From positions 1 through 34,043 of the forward strand of contig NZ_PSLQ01000035.1 in the NCBI RefSeq assembly GCF_040289685.1: a stretch of DNA of 34,043 nt, in the 5' to 3' direction. This DNA is from Pyrinomonas sp040289685. Lineage in GTDB: Bacteria > Acidobacteriota > Blastocatellia > Pyrinomonadales > Pyrinomonadaceae. The position numbers and the translations under genes were made by a program. The notes beneath the pieces were generated by a model that saw nothing but the letters and a program-made list of their open reading frames with translations, ran no database searches and was not told where the DNA came from. Of this stretch, positions 1-6,830 are shown one piece after another. Numbering within the stretch: the stretch's first letter is position 1; every line of letters starts with the position of its first letter.

Positions 1-149
1 TTGACATCCTCCCCACGGCACGCAGCCGGGGGATTCCCGGAGGTGATCCGAGATGGTTCGCGCTTCGTCGGGTGCTGCCCTGCACAGCCGCAGCGCGTGC
101 TGGGTCTTACGCTCCCTCCACGCGCAGACGGGGCTGCCCGGCCGCCAGA
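1..149 (-). mobile_element. IS200/IS605 (TnpB-type) right-end remnant with omegaRNA-like hairpin
   Basis: Read on the minus strand, the segment ends in GGGGAGGATGTCAA at base 1, preceded by a GC-rich hairpin (CCCC and GGC at 11-19 pairing with GCC and GGGG at 25-31). This is the layout of the right end of IS605-group elements, where the tnpB 3' end merges into the omegaRNA (reRNA) scaffold and stops at a TCAA-type cleavage site. The G-rich stretch at about 110-149 resembles the non-conserved 3' tail of tnpB genes. No body of tnpB follows to the right: similarity to such ends seems to stop near 149, so this is a truncated remnant. Recognition is from memory of these ends; the exact family is not assigned. 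Confidence 0.6.
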
Positions 150-194
150 AAAATTCTACCCCGCCTTCATGTAAGGCGTGTGAAAGGAGGCAAG

Positions 195-235
195 GCGGCG
201 CTCCTCCCCATGCCTGAAGGCAGGGGTCTCCGCGC
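195..235 (-). mobile_element. Second IS200/IS605-like end hairpin
   Basis: CCCC-a-TGCCT at 206-215 pairs with AGGCA-GGGG at 218-226 around a two-base loop. It is preceded by GCTCCT and followed by TCTCCGCGCC. On the minus strand this reads as a GGGGAGGAGC-type omegaRNA terminus, a different variety from the one at 1-149. It lies directly in the 5' leader of the DUF3108 gene (start 248), so it may be read through as part of that mRNA. No transposase is attached. Confidence 0.5.
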
Positions 236-247
236 CGTCGTGATCCG

Positions 248-1195
248 ATGAAAGCCCGGTTTGTGATTGTGACGATCTTGCTCGCTGCCCTCCAATGCGG
301 CCAAACAGCGTGGGGACAAGGTGCGAAGATGGCCGGAAACGAGAAGTTCCCTTTCCTTCCACAAGAGGAGCTGATTTACGAAGGAGAGTTCTCCAAACTC
401 GTCTTGCGCAACATCAACATCGCCGAGTTTCGGTTCGTGTCTCAACGTGCACCATCGTCTTGCGCCGGGAACGAATTGGCTTCGCTTGACGCGCTGACAA
501 CGCCATTGCGTTCCGTATGCGCCGCGTCCGAGCCGCCCCTGCTGTTTACGGGCGAAGCGCACGCAGTCGGCTGGTTTCACCGCTTGTTCGGCATCGATTT
601 TCAATACAAGCTTGAATCGCGCGTCGAGGCGTCATCTTTCAACGTGATCGAAACGAAGAAATACGACCAGCAAGGCTCGCGCGTGCGCGTCGGTTGCGCA
701 ACGTTCGATCGCAACAACGGCCGTCTGACTTGGACCGAGCACGATCCGCGTGATCCGACGCGCGCGCCCAACGTAGTCACCAATCGCATGGGCGGGGCGC
801 CGCTCTACGATCTGCTCACTGCTATCTACTACCTGCGGACCAAACGGTTCGTTCCGGGAGAACAGCTCACGCTCGTCATCAGTGACGCGGGACGGACCTA
901 TAACGTGCCGGTTCGCGCATTGGAGATCAAACGGCTCAAGACCGTTCTCGGCGAAGTCGAGACAGTGCACCTCGATGTCGGGCTGTTCGGTCCCACCGGG
1001 TTGGTCCAGCGCAATGGACATATGTCGCTTTGGATCACGACCGACGGGCGCCATCTTCCGGTAAGAGCTGAGATGAGCAGCGATCTCGGCACGCTCACCA
1101 TCAAGCTGAAAAGAATCTCTCACAACGCTGGACCGACAGCAGGGACGGAGCCACCGTCAGCGATCAAGTGCGGCGCGCAGCCAGCTTCCCCCTGA
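248..1195 (+). CDS. DUF3108 domain protein, exported
   Basis: A 315-aa protein. Residues 1-24 form a signal peptide (MKAR, a hydrophobic stretch, then an AWGQG cleavage region), so the product should be exported. The rest, from the ELIYEGEFSKL block onward with strand-rich sequence, the GCATFD block and the LWITTDGRHLPVRAE block near the C-terminus, matches DUF3108, a periplasmic beta-rich family of unknown biochemical role that is common in Acidobacteria and Proteobacteria. The start at 248 is the first ATG after an in-frame stop at 215-217. It has no clear Shine-Dalgarno sequence, and the leader is IS-derived sequence, so expression may have been altered by the insertion. The tail after about residue 295 is Pro/Ala-rich and probably disordered. 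Confidence 0.8.
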   Translation: MKARFVIVTILLAALQCGQTAWGQGAKMAGNEKFPFLPQEELIYEGEFSKLVLRNINIAEFRFVSQRAPSSCAGNELASLDALTTPLRSVCAASEPPLLFTGEAHAVGWFHRLFGIDFQYKLESRVEASSFNVIETKKYDQQGSRVRVGCATFDRNNGRLTWTEHDPRDPTRAPNVVTNRMGGAPLYDLLTAIYYLRTKRFVPGEQLTLVISDAGRTYNVPVRALEIKRLKTVLGEVETVHLDVGLFGPTGLVQRNGHMSLWITTDGRHLPVRAEMSSDLGTLTIKLKRISHNAGPTAGTEPPSAIKCGAQPASP

Positions 1196-1363
1196 AAGCT
1201 TTTCCGAACGCGAAAAAGTCTCGAAGCCAACGAGCGGCGGAAAGCCTCGGTTGACACGAGCCGTGCAGCTCGGTCAAACTGTGTCGGCTCTACCGTAAAG
1301 ATCGCGGATCGCGGGAGACGGGCGTCATTCGATCGCTGTTTGCGCTCGCCCGCAAGAAGAAGC

Positions 1364-2224
1364 ATGTCATCCGATTTTCGCCCTAGCTCCGCCGAATTCA
1401 TGCTGGAAGCGTTGTGCGCGCGAGTCGAAGAGACGGCGCAAAAGCTTGCGGCGCTTCCCGAGGTCGAGCCGTTGCCGCCGTTGCCGCGCGCCGATCGCAT
1501 CAGGCTCTTCGTTCAATCGCCCTACCGGCTTTTCCTCTACTGGAGCTTAGCGCATGATCCCTTTGCGACGTTGCGCCGCATCTTCGGCGACCGCGCGACG
1601 CAATACGCGCTCTTCGTTCGCTTGACCGATCTGCTCGGCGGCCAACAGCACTTGCGTCCGGCGTCGCCTGACGGCAACGAATGGTTCGATGTTTTTCCGG
1701 CGCGGCTTTATCGCGTCGAACTAGGGCTATTCGCTCCGGGGCGTCCGTTCATCCGGTTGCTCGTTTCAAATGAGGTGCGCACGCCGCGCGCCAGTGTGTC
1801 GCCGCTGTTAGACCAAACGCTTGAGTTCCAAGCGCCGCCGGAAGCCTTTGTCCGAATGCTCGTCGAAGCAGGCCAGGCATTGGACGCGCTTGGGGCAGCG
1901 CTCGAAGCGACGCCGATGCGTGTGGCTGACTTGCCGGCGGAGATCTTTTCCGAACTCTCGCCCGAAAGGGCACGCCTGCTCGCGGCTTTGGCTGCTGGGC
2001 TGTCGCTGGAAGAATTGCAGAGGATCTTCGCGCCCGAACTGATCGCGTGGCTTTCAACCTTCGACTATAAGGCTCTGCGCGCAGCGCTGCGTGCAGCGCT
2101 TCCCTTCGCCGCGGAGATTTCCTCGCTCGGCCCATACGGTGCCAGCGAGTCGTTCATGCCGCGCGGCCCGTTTTCGCGTTTCATGCCGAGTCTCGCTGCA
2201 GGAAGGTTGCTGGCGAAGGGCTGA
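1364..2224 (+). CDS. DUF4912 domain protein
   Basis: A 286-aa soluble protein. The DUF4912 core runs from about residue 40 to 150. It opens with an RIRLFVQSPYRLFLYWSL segment (the family's characteristic 'Pro-Tyr ... Tyr-Trp' strand) and continues through FDVFPARLYRVELGLFAPG. The C-terminal half is Ala/Leu/Arg-rich helix. The ATG at 1364 is preferred over an upstream in-frame TTG at 1340 because AAGAAG lies just before it and the domain remains whole. It ends 112 bp before the GH57 gene on the same strand. DUF4912 genes commonly neighbour GH57/DUF1957 genes, which suggests a role in alpha-glucan metabolism, but the molecular function is unknown. Confidence 0.8.
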   Translation: MSSDFRPSSAEFMLEALCARVEETAQKLAALPEVEPLPPLPRADRIRLFVQSPYRLFLYWSLAHDPFATLRRIFGDRATQYALFVRLTDLLGGQQHLRPASPDGNEWFDVFPARLYRVELGLFAPGRPFIRLLVSNEVRTPRASVSPLLDQTLEFQAPPEAFVRMLVEAGQALDALGAALEATPMRVADLPAEIFSELSPERARLLAALAAGLSLEELQRIFAPELIAWLSTFDYKALRAALRAALPFAAEISSLGPYGASESFMPRGPFSRFMPSLAAGRLLAKG

Positions 2225-2335
2225 AGATCGCCGGCGCGGCGGGTGCCGGTCGAGCGATCGGGCCACATCCACCGACAGCTTTCAAGGCTTGATCGCCGGC
2301 GAAGCGCCGTGATCAGTAAACGAATCAAACGCCAC

Positions 2336-3943
2336 ATGCCCGAAGCCTATTTCAGTTTGGTGCTTCACGCTCATCTGCCTTTCGTGCGCCATCCGGAGCA
2401 TCCCGAATTCCTCGAGGAGGATTGGCTCTATGAAGCGATCACGGAGGTCTATCTGCCGCTCATCTTCGTCTTTTCAAATCTCGCACGGCTCGGCGCTGGA
2501 CCGCGCTTGGCGATGAACGTCTCGCCGCCGTTGTGCGAGATGCTGGCGGACGAACTGTTGCGCGCGCGCTACACACGCCACCTCGAAAATCTGTTGGCGC
2601 TGGTCGAAAAGGAACTGGAGAGGACGGCACGCCAAGCGCCGGAGTTTCACGCGACCGCGCGCATGTACCACGAAAACTTGACTGCGGCGCGCCACCTTTG
2701 GGAAGAGGTTTACCAGCGCGATCTCGTGCGCGCCTTTCGCGAACTTCAAGATGCTGGCGTGCTCGAAATCATCACTTGCGGCGCAACGCACGGCTTTCTG
2801 CCGCTTATCTCAACCGAAGAAGCGCGCCGCGCGCAGATTGAAGTGGCGGTGCGAAACTACCGGAAACATTTCGGACGCCAACCGCGGGGCATATGGCTTC
2901 CCGAATGCGCTTACGAGCCGGGATTGGAAAGGCTTCTAGCAGCCGCTGGGCTCGAATACTTCATCGTCGATGCGCACGCCATCCTCTACGGAGACCCGCG
3001 TCCGCGTTACGGCGTGCACGCGCCAGTGCGTTGCCCGAACGGAGTGGCCGTCTTCGCCCGCGACCCGGAGACAAGCCAGCAGGTTTGGAGCTCCATCACT
3101 GGGTATCCGGGCCACCCAGATTACCGCGAGTTTTACCGCGATATAGGTTGGGATGCGCCCTATGACTACCTCAAACCGCATCTGCACAGCGACGGGCAGC
3201 GCCGTCATTTGGGGTTGAAGTATCATCGCATCACTGGACGCGACGTGCCGTTGCACGAAAAAGTGCCCTACGATCCCGAAGCGGCGCGGCAAAGGGCGCT
3301 GCTCGACGCCGAGCATTTCGTCCGCACGCGCCTTGAACAAGCGGCGCGCCTACGCCCGGTTTTGTCCGGGCGCACGCCGCTGATCGTCTCGCCTTACGAC
3401 GCAGAACTCTTCGGTCACTGGTGGTACGAAGGACCGCAATTTCTCGATTTCGTCTTCCGCTTGCTCCACCAACAGCGCGAAGCCATTCGACCGGTGTCGC
3501 CTGGCGACTATTTGGATCTCGGGCAACCGATCCAAATGCAGCAACCGGCCCAGTCATCTTGGGGAGCTGAGGGCTATTTCAAAGTCTGGCTGAACGAAGG
3601 CACGGCGTGGATGTACCCTTACCAACACGCCGCCGAAGCGCGCATGACGTCATTGGCCGACGCACACGTAACAAACGCAGATGAACTGACGCGCCGCGCG
3701 CTCGATCAAGCGGCGCGCGAACTGTTGCTCGCCCAGTCGAGCGATTGGGCGTTTCAAATCTACCAAGGGACGACGGTCGAATATGCTGTGCGCCGTTTCC
3801 GCGCCCATATCCACCGCTTCAACCTCTTGGCCGACGACATCGAACGCGGGCAGATCGACGCCGTACGCCTTGCGGAGATCGAAAGGCGCGATTCGATCTT
3901 CCCCGAGATGGACTTTCGCCTCTACTGCTCGCAACGCACATGA
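2336..3943 (+). CDS. GH57 1,4-alpha-glucan branching enzyme (DUF1957 type)
   Basis: A 535-aa cytosolic enzyme that should create alpha-1,6 branches in glycogen-like polymers. It follows the GH57 motif order: HAHLPF at residues 11-16; the nucleophile Glu190 in LPECAYEPG; and the acid/base Asp355 in SPYDAELFGHWWYEGP. This spacing is close to that of characterised archaeal and Thermus GH57 branching enzymes (nucleophile near 184, acid/base near 354). The C-terminal third is helical, with WLNEGTAWMYPYQHAAE and SSDWAFQIYQGTTVEYA, as in the family. The ATG at 2336 sits immediately before the conserved YFSLVLHAHLP block; an in-frame GTG at 2309 is an alternative. Glycogen synthase is not in the window. 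Confidence 0.92.
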   Translation: MPEAYFSLVLHAHLPFVRHPEHPEFLEEDWLYEAITEVYLPLIFVFSNLARLGAGPRLAMNVSPPLCEMLADELLRARYTRHLENLLALVEKELERTARQAPEFHATARMYHENLTAARHLWEEVYQRDLVRAFRELQDAGVLEIITCGATHGFLPLISTEEARRAQIEVAVRNYRKHFGRQPRGIWLPECAYEPGLERLLAAAGLEYFIVDAHAILYGDPRPRYGVHAPVRCPNGVAVFARDPETSQQVWSSITGYPGHPDYREFYRDIGWDAPYDYLKPHLHSDGQRRHLGLKYHRITGRDVPLHEKVPYDPEAARQRALLDAEHFVRTRLEQAARLRPVLSGRTPLIVSPYDAELFGHWWYEGPQFLDFVFRLLHQQREAIRPVSPGDYLDLGQPIQMQQPAQSSWGAEGYFKVWLNEGTAWMYPYQHAAEARMTSLADAHVTNADELTRRALDQAARELLLAQSSDWAFQIYQGTTVEYAVRRFRAHIHRFNLLADDIERGQIDAVRLAEIERRDSIFPEMDFRLYCSQRT

Positions 3944-3962
3944 ACAGCGGCCACCCTTTTTA

Positions 3963-3977
3963 GGGCGCCTTGCGCCC
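3963..3977 (+). other. Short GC hairpin after the branching-enzyme gene
   Basis: GGGCGC and GCGCCC flank a three-base loop 20 bp after the stop codon. There is no T-run on the 3' side, so it is at best a weak or Rho-assisted terminator or an mRNA-end stabiliser. Confidence 0.3.
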
Positions 3978-3988
3978 GTCTGATCGCT

Positions 3989-4010
3989 TCGGTAATGTTC
4001 TCCTTACCGA
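3989..4010 (+). promoter_or_regulatory. 7-bp perfect dyad just upstream of the araC-type gene
   Basis: TCGGTAA (3989-3995) and TTACCGA (4004-4010) form a perfect inverted repeat with an 8-bp spacer, ending 6 bp before the start codon at 4017. It could be an operator for autoregulation or, in RNA, a hairpin hiding the ribosome site, as no other Shine-Dalgarno sequence is visible. AraC proteins usually bind direct repeats, so the binder is uncertain. Confidence 0.4.
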
Positions 4011-4016
4011 TACGAA

Positions 4017-4886
4017 ATGCCGCACAACGCGGACACCTTCGATCGCATTCTCGTTGACGCACGCTACACGCTGCACCATCGTCGCTCGCGCCGCGCTCGT
4101 TGGCAAGCGGAAGCGCGCCCGAACTACATCTTGCTGGTTCTGCTCGACGGCGAGTGGCGATTCAATGTCGCCGGGCGCACGGGAGCCGCGCAACCGGGCG
4201 ATGCGTTGATCGCGCTGCCGCGCGAGATGCTTCGCGCGCACGCACGCGAAGCGGCGGAATCGCTCTTCTTGTCGCTTTCGCCAACTCTGATCCTCGATTG
4301 CGCCGTGCGCGCACGCGTCGCACGCAGCGATGCGCTCATCGAGTTCGACGCGCACCACATCACGGGCGACGCGCGGCTCGTGCGCTACGCACGCGACCTA
4401 ACGGAAGAGCTCGCCGCCGACGAAGCCGGCAAAGAGATGGTGACCGCGGCGCTCGTTGAGCAGACCGTGGTCCATCTCCTGCGCCGTTACGCCAAAATAC
4501 GGCGCGCGGATGCGCTGGAACTGACGCGCGCCGGCTTGGTCGATCGTCGCTTGCGCCGCGCCGTCGAACTGATGCACGCGCAACTCGAACGCGAACTACC
4601 GCTCGAAGAACTGGCCGCGGCGGCTTATCTGTCACCTTTTCACTTCGCGCGCCTCTTCAAGAGGGCGACCGGCACTACACCACATGCCTATCTGTCAGCC
4701 CTGAGGTTGGCGCGCGCGGAGATCCTGTTGGCGGAGACCGATCTGTCCATCACCGAGGTCGCTACGCGCGTCGGCTACAACAGCCCAAGTCACTTCGCCA
4801 AAGCCTTTCGCCAAACGACCGGACTCGCGCCGCGCGCTTTCCGCGCAGCATCAACGCGCGGAAAGCGTAGTGCGTCAAAGCGCTGA
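4017..4886 (+). CDS. AraC-family transcriptional regulator
   Basis: A 289-aa protein. Residues 1-100 look like a cupin-type sensing domain (a YILLVLLDGEWRFNV strand and an AQPGDALIALPR turn). The C-terminal ~100 residues are a complete AraC/XylS double helix-turn-helix: the first HTH is in LEELAAAAYLSPFHFARLFK, and the second in ITEVATRVGYNSPSHFAKAF followed by the family signature TTGLAPRAFR. It follows the glucan branching gene by 73 bp on the same strand and is closed by a terminator at 4950. Its inducer and targets cannot be read from sequence; control of the neighbouring glucan genes is only a guess. Confidence 0.9.
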   Translation: MPHNADTFDRILVDARYTLHHRRSRRARWQAEARPNYILLVLLDGEWRFNVAGRTGAAQPGDALIALPREMLRAHAREAAESLFLSLSPTLILDCAVRARVARSDALIEFDAHHITGDARLVRYARDLTEELAADEAGKEMVTAALVEQTVVHLLRRYAKIRRADALELTRAGLVDRRLRRAVELMHAQLERELPLEELAAAAYLSPFHFARLFKRATGTTPHAYLSALRLARAEILLAETDLSITEVATRVGYNSPSHFAKAFRQTTGLAPRAFRAASTRGKRSASKR

Positions 4887-4949
4887 GAAGCGAAGAGCGT
4901 GCGACGACGAGACCGTTCTTCCACAGGCTCCCGCCGCGCAAGCAACGCG

Positions 4950-4975
4950 AAAAGAGCAATCGAGCGCTCTTTTTT
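4950..4975 (+). terminator. Rho-independent terminator after the AraC-type gene
   Basis: AAAAGAGC (4950-4957) pairs with GCTCTTTT (4966-4973) across an 8-base loop and runs into further T residues to 4975. It lies 64 bp after the AraC stop codon. The flanking GCG/CGC extends the stem imperfectly, and the A-run on the other side would let it act in both directions. Confidence 0.75.
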
Positions 4976-5061
4976 CGCAAGATAGCGCAAGACGCACGCG
5001 CGTCTCGGCGTATATGCTCTTGCCATTGCAAATCTAACCCCGTTTCTCCGGAGGGATGAAG

Positions 5062-6381
5062 ATGGCCGTCGAAAAAGGCGCGGAGATCGCTCCAGCGCAA
5101 GGCAGATTGGGCGTTCTGCTCGTCGGATTGGGCGCTGTAAGCACGACGTTCATTGCGGGCGTCGAAGCCGTCAAACGAGGTCTAGCCGAGCCGGTCGGCA
5201 GTTTGACGCAGATGGGTACGATCCGCCTCGGCAAAAGAACAGACAACCGCGTGCCCAAGATCAAAGATTTCGTGCCGCTCGCTGAACTCGATGATCTGGT
5301 CTTCGGCGCGTGGGACATCTTTCCCGATTCGGCTTATGAAGCCGCATTGCAAGCGGGCGTGCTCGAAAAGGAGCTGCTTGCGCAACTCAAACCGCAATTG
5401 CAAAAGATCAAGCCGATGCGCGCCGTCTTCGATCAGCGCTACGTCAAAAGACTAAATGGCACGCACGTCAAAGAGGGCAAAACGAAGATGGACTTGGCCG
5501 AACAACTCATCGAGGAGATCGCCGAGTTCAAACGTCGCCACCGCTGTGCACGCTTGGTGATGATTTGGGCGGCTTCCACAGAAGTCTTCATGAAACCACA
5601 CCCCGTCCATCGCACGTTGCGGTCGTTTGAAAAGGGGCTCAAAGAGAATCATCGGGCGATCGCGCCTTCGATGATCTACGCCTACGCGGCGCTTCGTGCT
5701 GGCATCCCGTTCGCCAACGGCGCGCCGAATCTGACGGTGGATATCCCGGCCATGGTCGAACTCGCCAACGAACGGAACGTCCCCATCTGTGGCAAGGACT
5801 TCAAGACCGGTCAGACCTTGATGAAGACGATCATCGCGCCCGGTTTGAAATCTCGTCTGCTCGGGCTTCATGGCTGGTATTCGACCAACATCCTCGGCAA
5901 CCGCGATGGCGAAGTATTGGACGATCCGGAGTCCTTCAAAACCAAAGAAGAATCGAAACTTTCGGTCCTCGAATACATCCTTCAGCCCGATCTCTATCCA
6001 GAACTCTACAAAGACTTTTCGCACCTCGTGCGCATCAATTACTACCCGCCGCGCGGCGACAACAAAGAAGGATGGGATAACATCGACATCTTCGGTTGGC
6101 TCGGCTATCCGATGCAGATCAAGATCAATTTCCTGTGCCGCGATTCCATCTTGGCCGCGCCCATCGTGCTCGATCTGGCCCTCTTTCTCGACCTGGCGCA
6201 GCGCGCCGGAATGCGCGGCATCCAAGAATGGCTCTCCTTCTACTTCAAATCGCCGATGACGGCTCCCGGACTCTATCCGGAGCATGATCTGTTCATTCAA
6301 TTGATGAAACTGAAGAACACGCTCCGACACCTTCGCGGCGAAGAGCTGATCACACACCTCGGACTCGAGTACTACGACTGA
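5062..6381 (+). CDS. ino1: Inositol-3-phosphate synthase
   Basis: A 439-aa cytosolic enzyme converting glucose-6-phosphate to 1D-myo-inositol 3-phosphate with NAD, the first step of inositol lipid or compatible-solute synthesis. The N-terminal Rossmann motif is VLLVGLGAVSTTF. The catalytic/NAD region NGAPNLTVDIPAM, then GKDFKTGQTLMKT and the following Ser/Asn-rich block are the family signature. Two ATGs lie close together. GGAGGG at 5050-5055 is 6 nt from the ATG at 5062 but abuts the one at 5056, so 5062 is preferred. A 6-bp dyad at 4990-5005 and a TATATG at 5011-5016 lie upstream as weak promoter signals. The gene appears monocistronic. Confidence 0.93.
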   Translation: MAVEKGAEIAPAQGRLGVLLVGLGAVSTTFIAGVEAVKRGLAEPVGSLTQMGTIRLGKRTDNRVPKIKDFVPLAELDDLVFGAWDIFPDSAYEAALQAGVLEKELLAQLKPQLQKIKPMRAVFDQRYVKRLNGTHVKEGKTKMDLAEQLIEEIAEFKRRHRCARLVMIWAASTEVFMKPHPVHRTLRSFEKGLKENHRAIAPSMIYAYAALRAGIPFANGAPNLTVDIPAMVELANERNVPICGKDFKTGQTLMKTIIAPGLKSRLLGLHGWYSTNILGNRDGEVLDDPESFKTKEESKLSVLEYILQPDLYPELYKDFSHLVRINYYPPRGDNKEGWDNIDIFGWLGYPMQIKINFLCRDSILAAPIVLDLALFLDLAQRAGMRGIQEWLSFYFKSPMTAPGLYPEHDLFIQLMKLKNTLRHLRGEELITHLGLEYYD

Positions 6382-6439
6382 AACTCAAGCTAGGTGCGCA
6401 GCCAAAGTGCAGAGCATTGGGCGCGCAACGGCCAAGCGG

Positions 6440-6573
6440 TTGACGCTTTCGTGACACCGCTTGACGTTTACGTGCGATTTTTCGACGCTTTCGCGCACGG
6501 ATGACGGGCGACGTTGACACGAAGTGTCAAAAACCTCCTGACGCAATTTGTCAGGCTAGGACGCTTACGCGCG
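6440..6573 (+). promoter_or_regulatory. Cluster of repeated operator-like motifs upstream of the AAA+ gene
   Basis: Related motifs recur: TTGACGCTTTCGTGACA at 6440, TTGACGTTTACGTGCG at 6461 and TCGACGCTTTCGCGCA at 6482 (GACG cores exactly 21 bp apart). A perfect dyad TTGACAC-gaa-GTGTCAA follows at 6514-6530, then a second dyad CCTGAC-n7-GTCAGG at 6537-6555 and GGACGCTTACGCGCG at 6559. The two dyads share TGACRCnAnnTGTCA. The array ends just upstream of the promoter at 6582, the usual place for activator or repressor sites. Confidence 0.55.
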
Positions 6574-6581
6574 CGAAGATC

Positions 6582-6610
6582 TTGATTAAAACAGACGTAA
6601 GCCTTATATT
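6582..6610 (+). promoter_or_regulatory. Sigma70-type promoter for the AAA+ ATPase gene
   Basis: TTGATT (6582-6587), a 17-bp spacer and TATATT (6605-6610) make a near-consensus promoter in an AT-richer patch. It implies a leader of about 215 nt before the start codon at 6831. Confidence 0.6.
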
Positions 6611-6745
6611 TTGCGCCTTTCAAGTGGTTCGAGATGATCTCGAATGGGTCGTTTGCGTCCGCCGCGCGATGGCGTTGTCGGCAAGGAGCGAACCGAACGC
6701 TTCAGGCGGGCATCAACAGAAGTAGCGGTGCGCCGCTTGCATGAG

Positions 6746-6828
6746 AGATGACCGCGGAGCGTAAATGGCCTCGACTGAGACCATCCGCGAAGAAAAAGGC
6801 TGTCGGTCATCTTTCGGCAAGGAGGTCA
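6746..6828 (+). promoter_or_regulatory. Leader RNA with alternative pairings reaching the ribosome site
   Basis: AGATGACCG (6746-6754) is perfectly complementary to CGGTCATCT (6804-6812). Its TGACC core can pair instead with GGTCA at 6824-6828, which overlaps the Shine-Dalgarno AAGGAGGT (6819-6826). The two pairings exclude each other, so the leader could switch or respond to heat. The pairing is visible; the function is inferred. Confidence 0.3.
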
Positions 6829-6830
6829 CC

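Noticed and set aside
5452..6357. Minus-strand open frame (301 codons) inside the inositol-phosphate synthase gene
   Set aside because: Antisense shadow; the plus strand has full-length family similarity.
6501..6725. 74-codon plus-strand frame upstream of the AAA+ gene
   Set aside because: It spans the operator array and promoter, so it cannot be translated from the proposed transcript, and it lacks a ribosome site.
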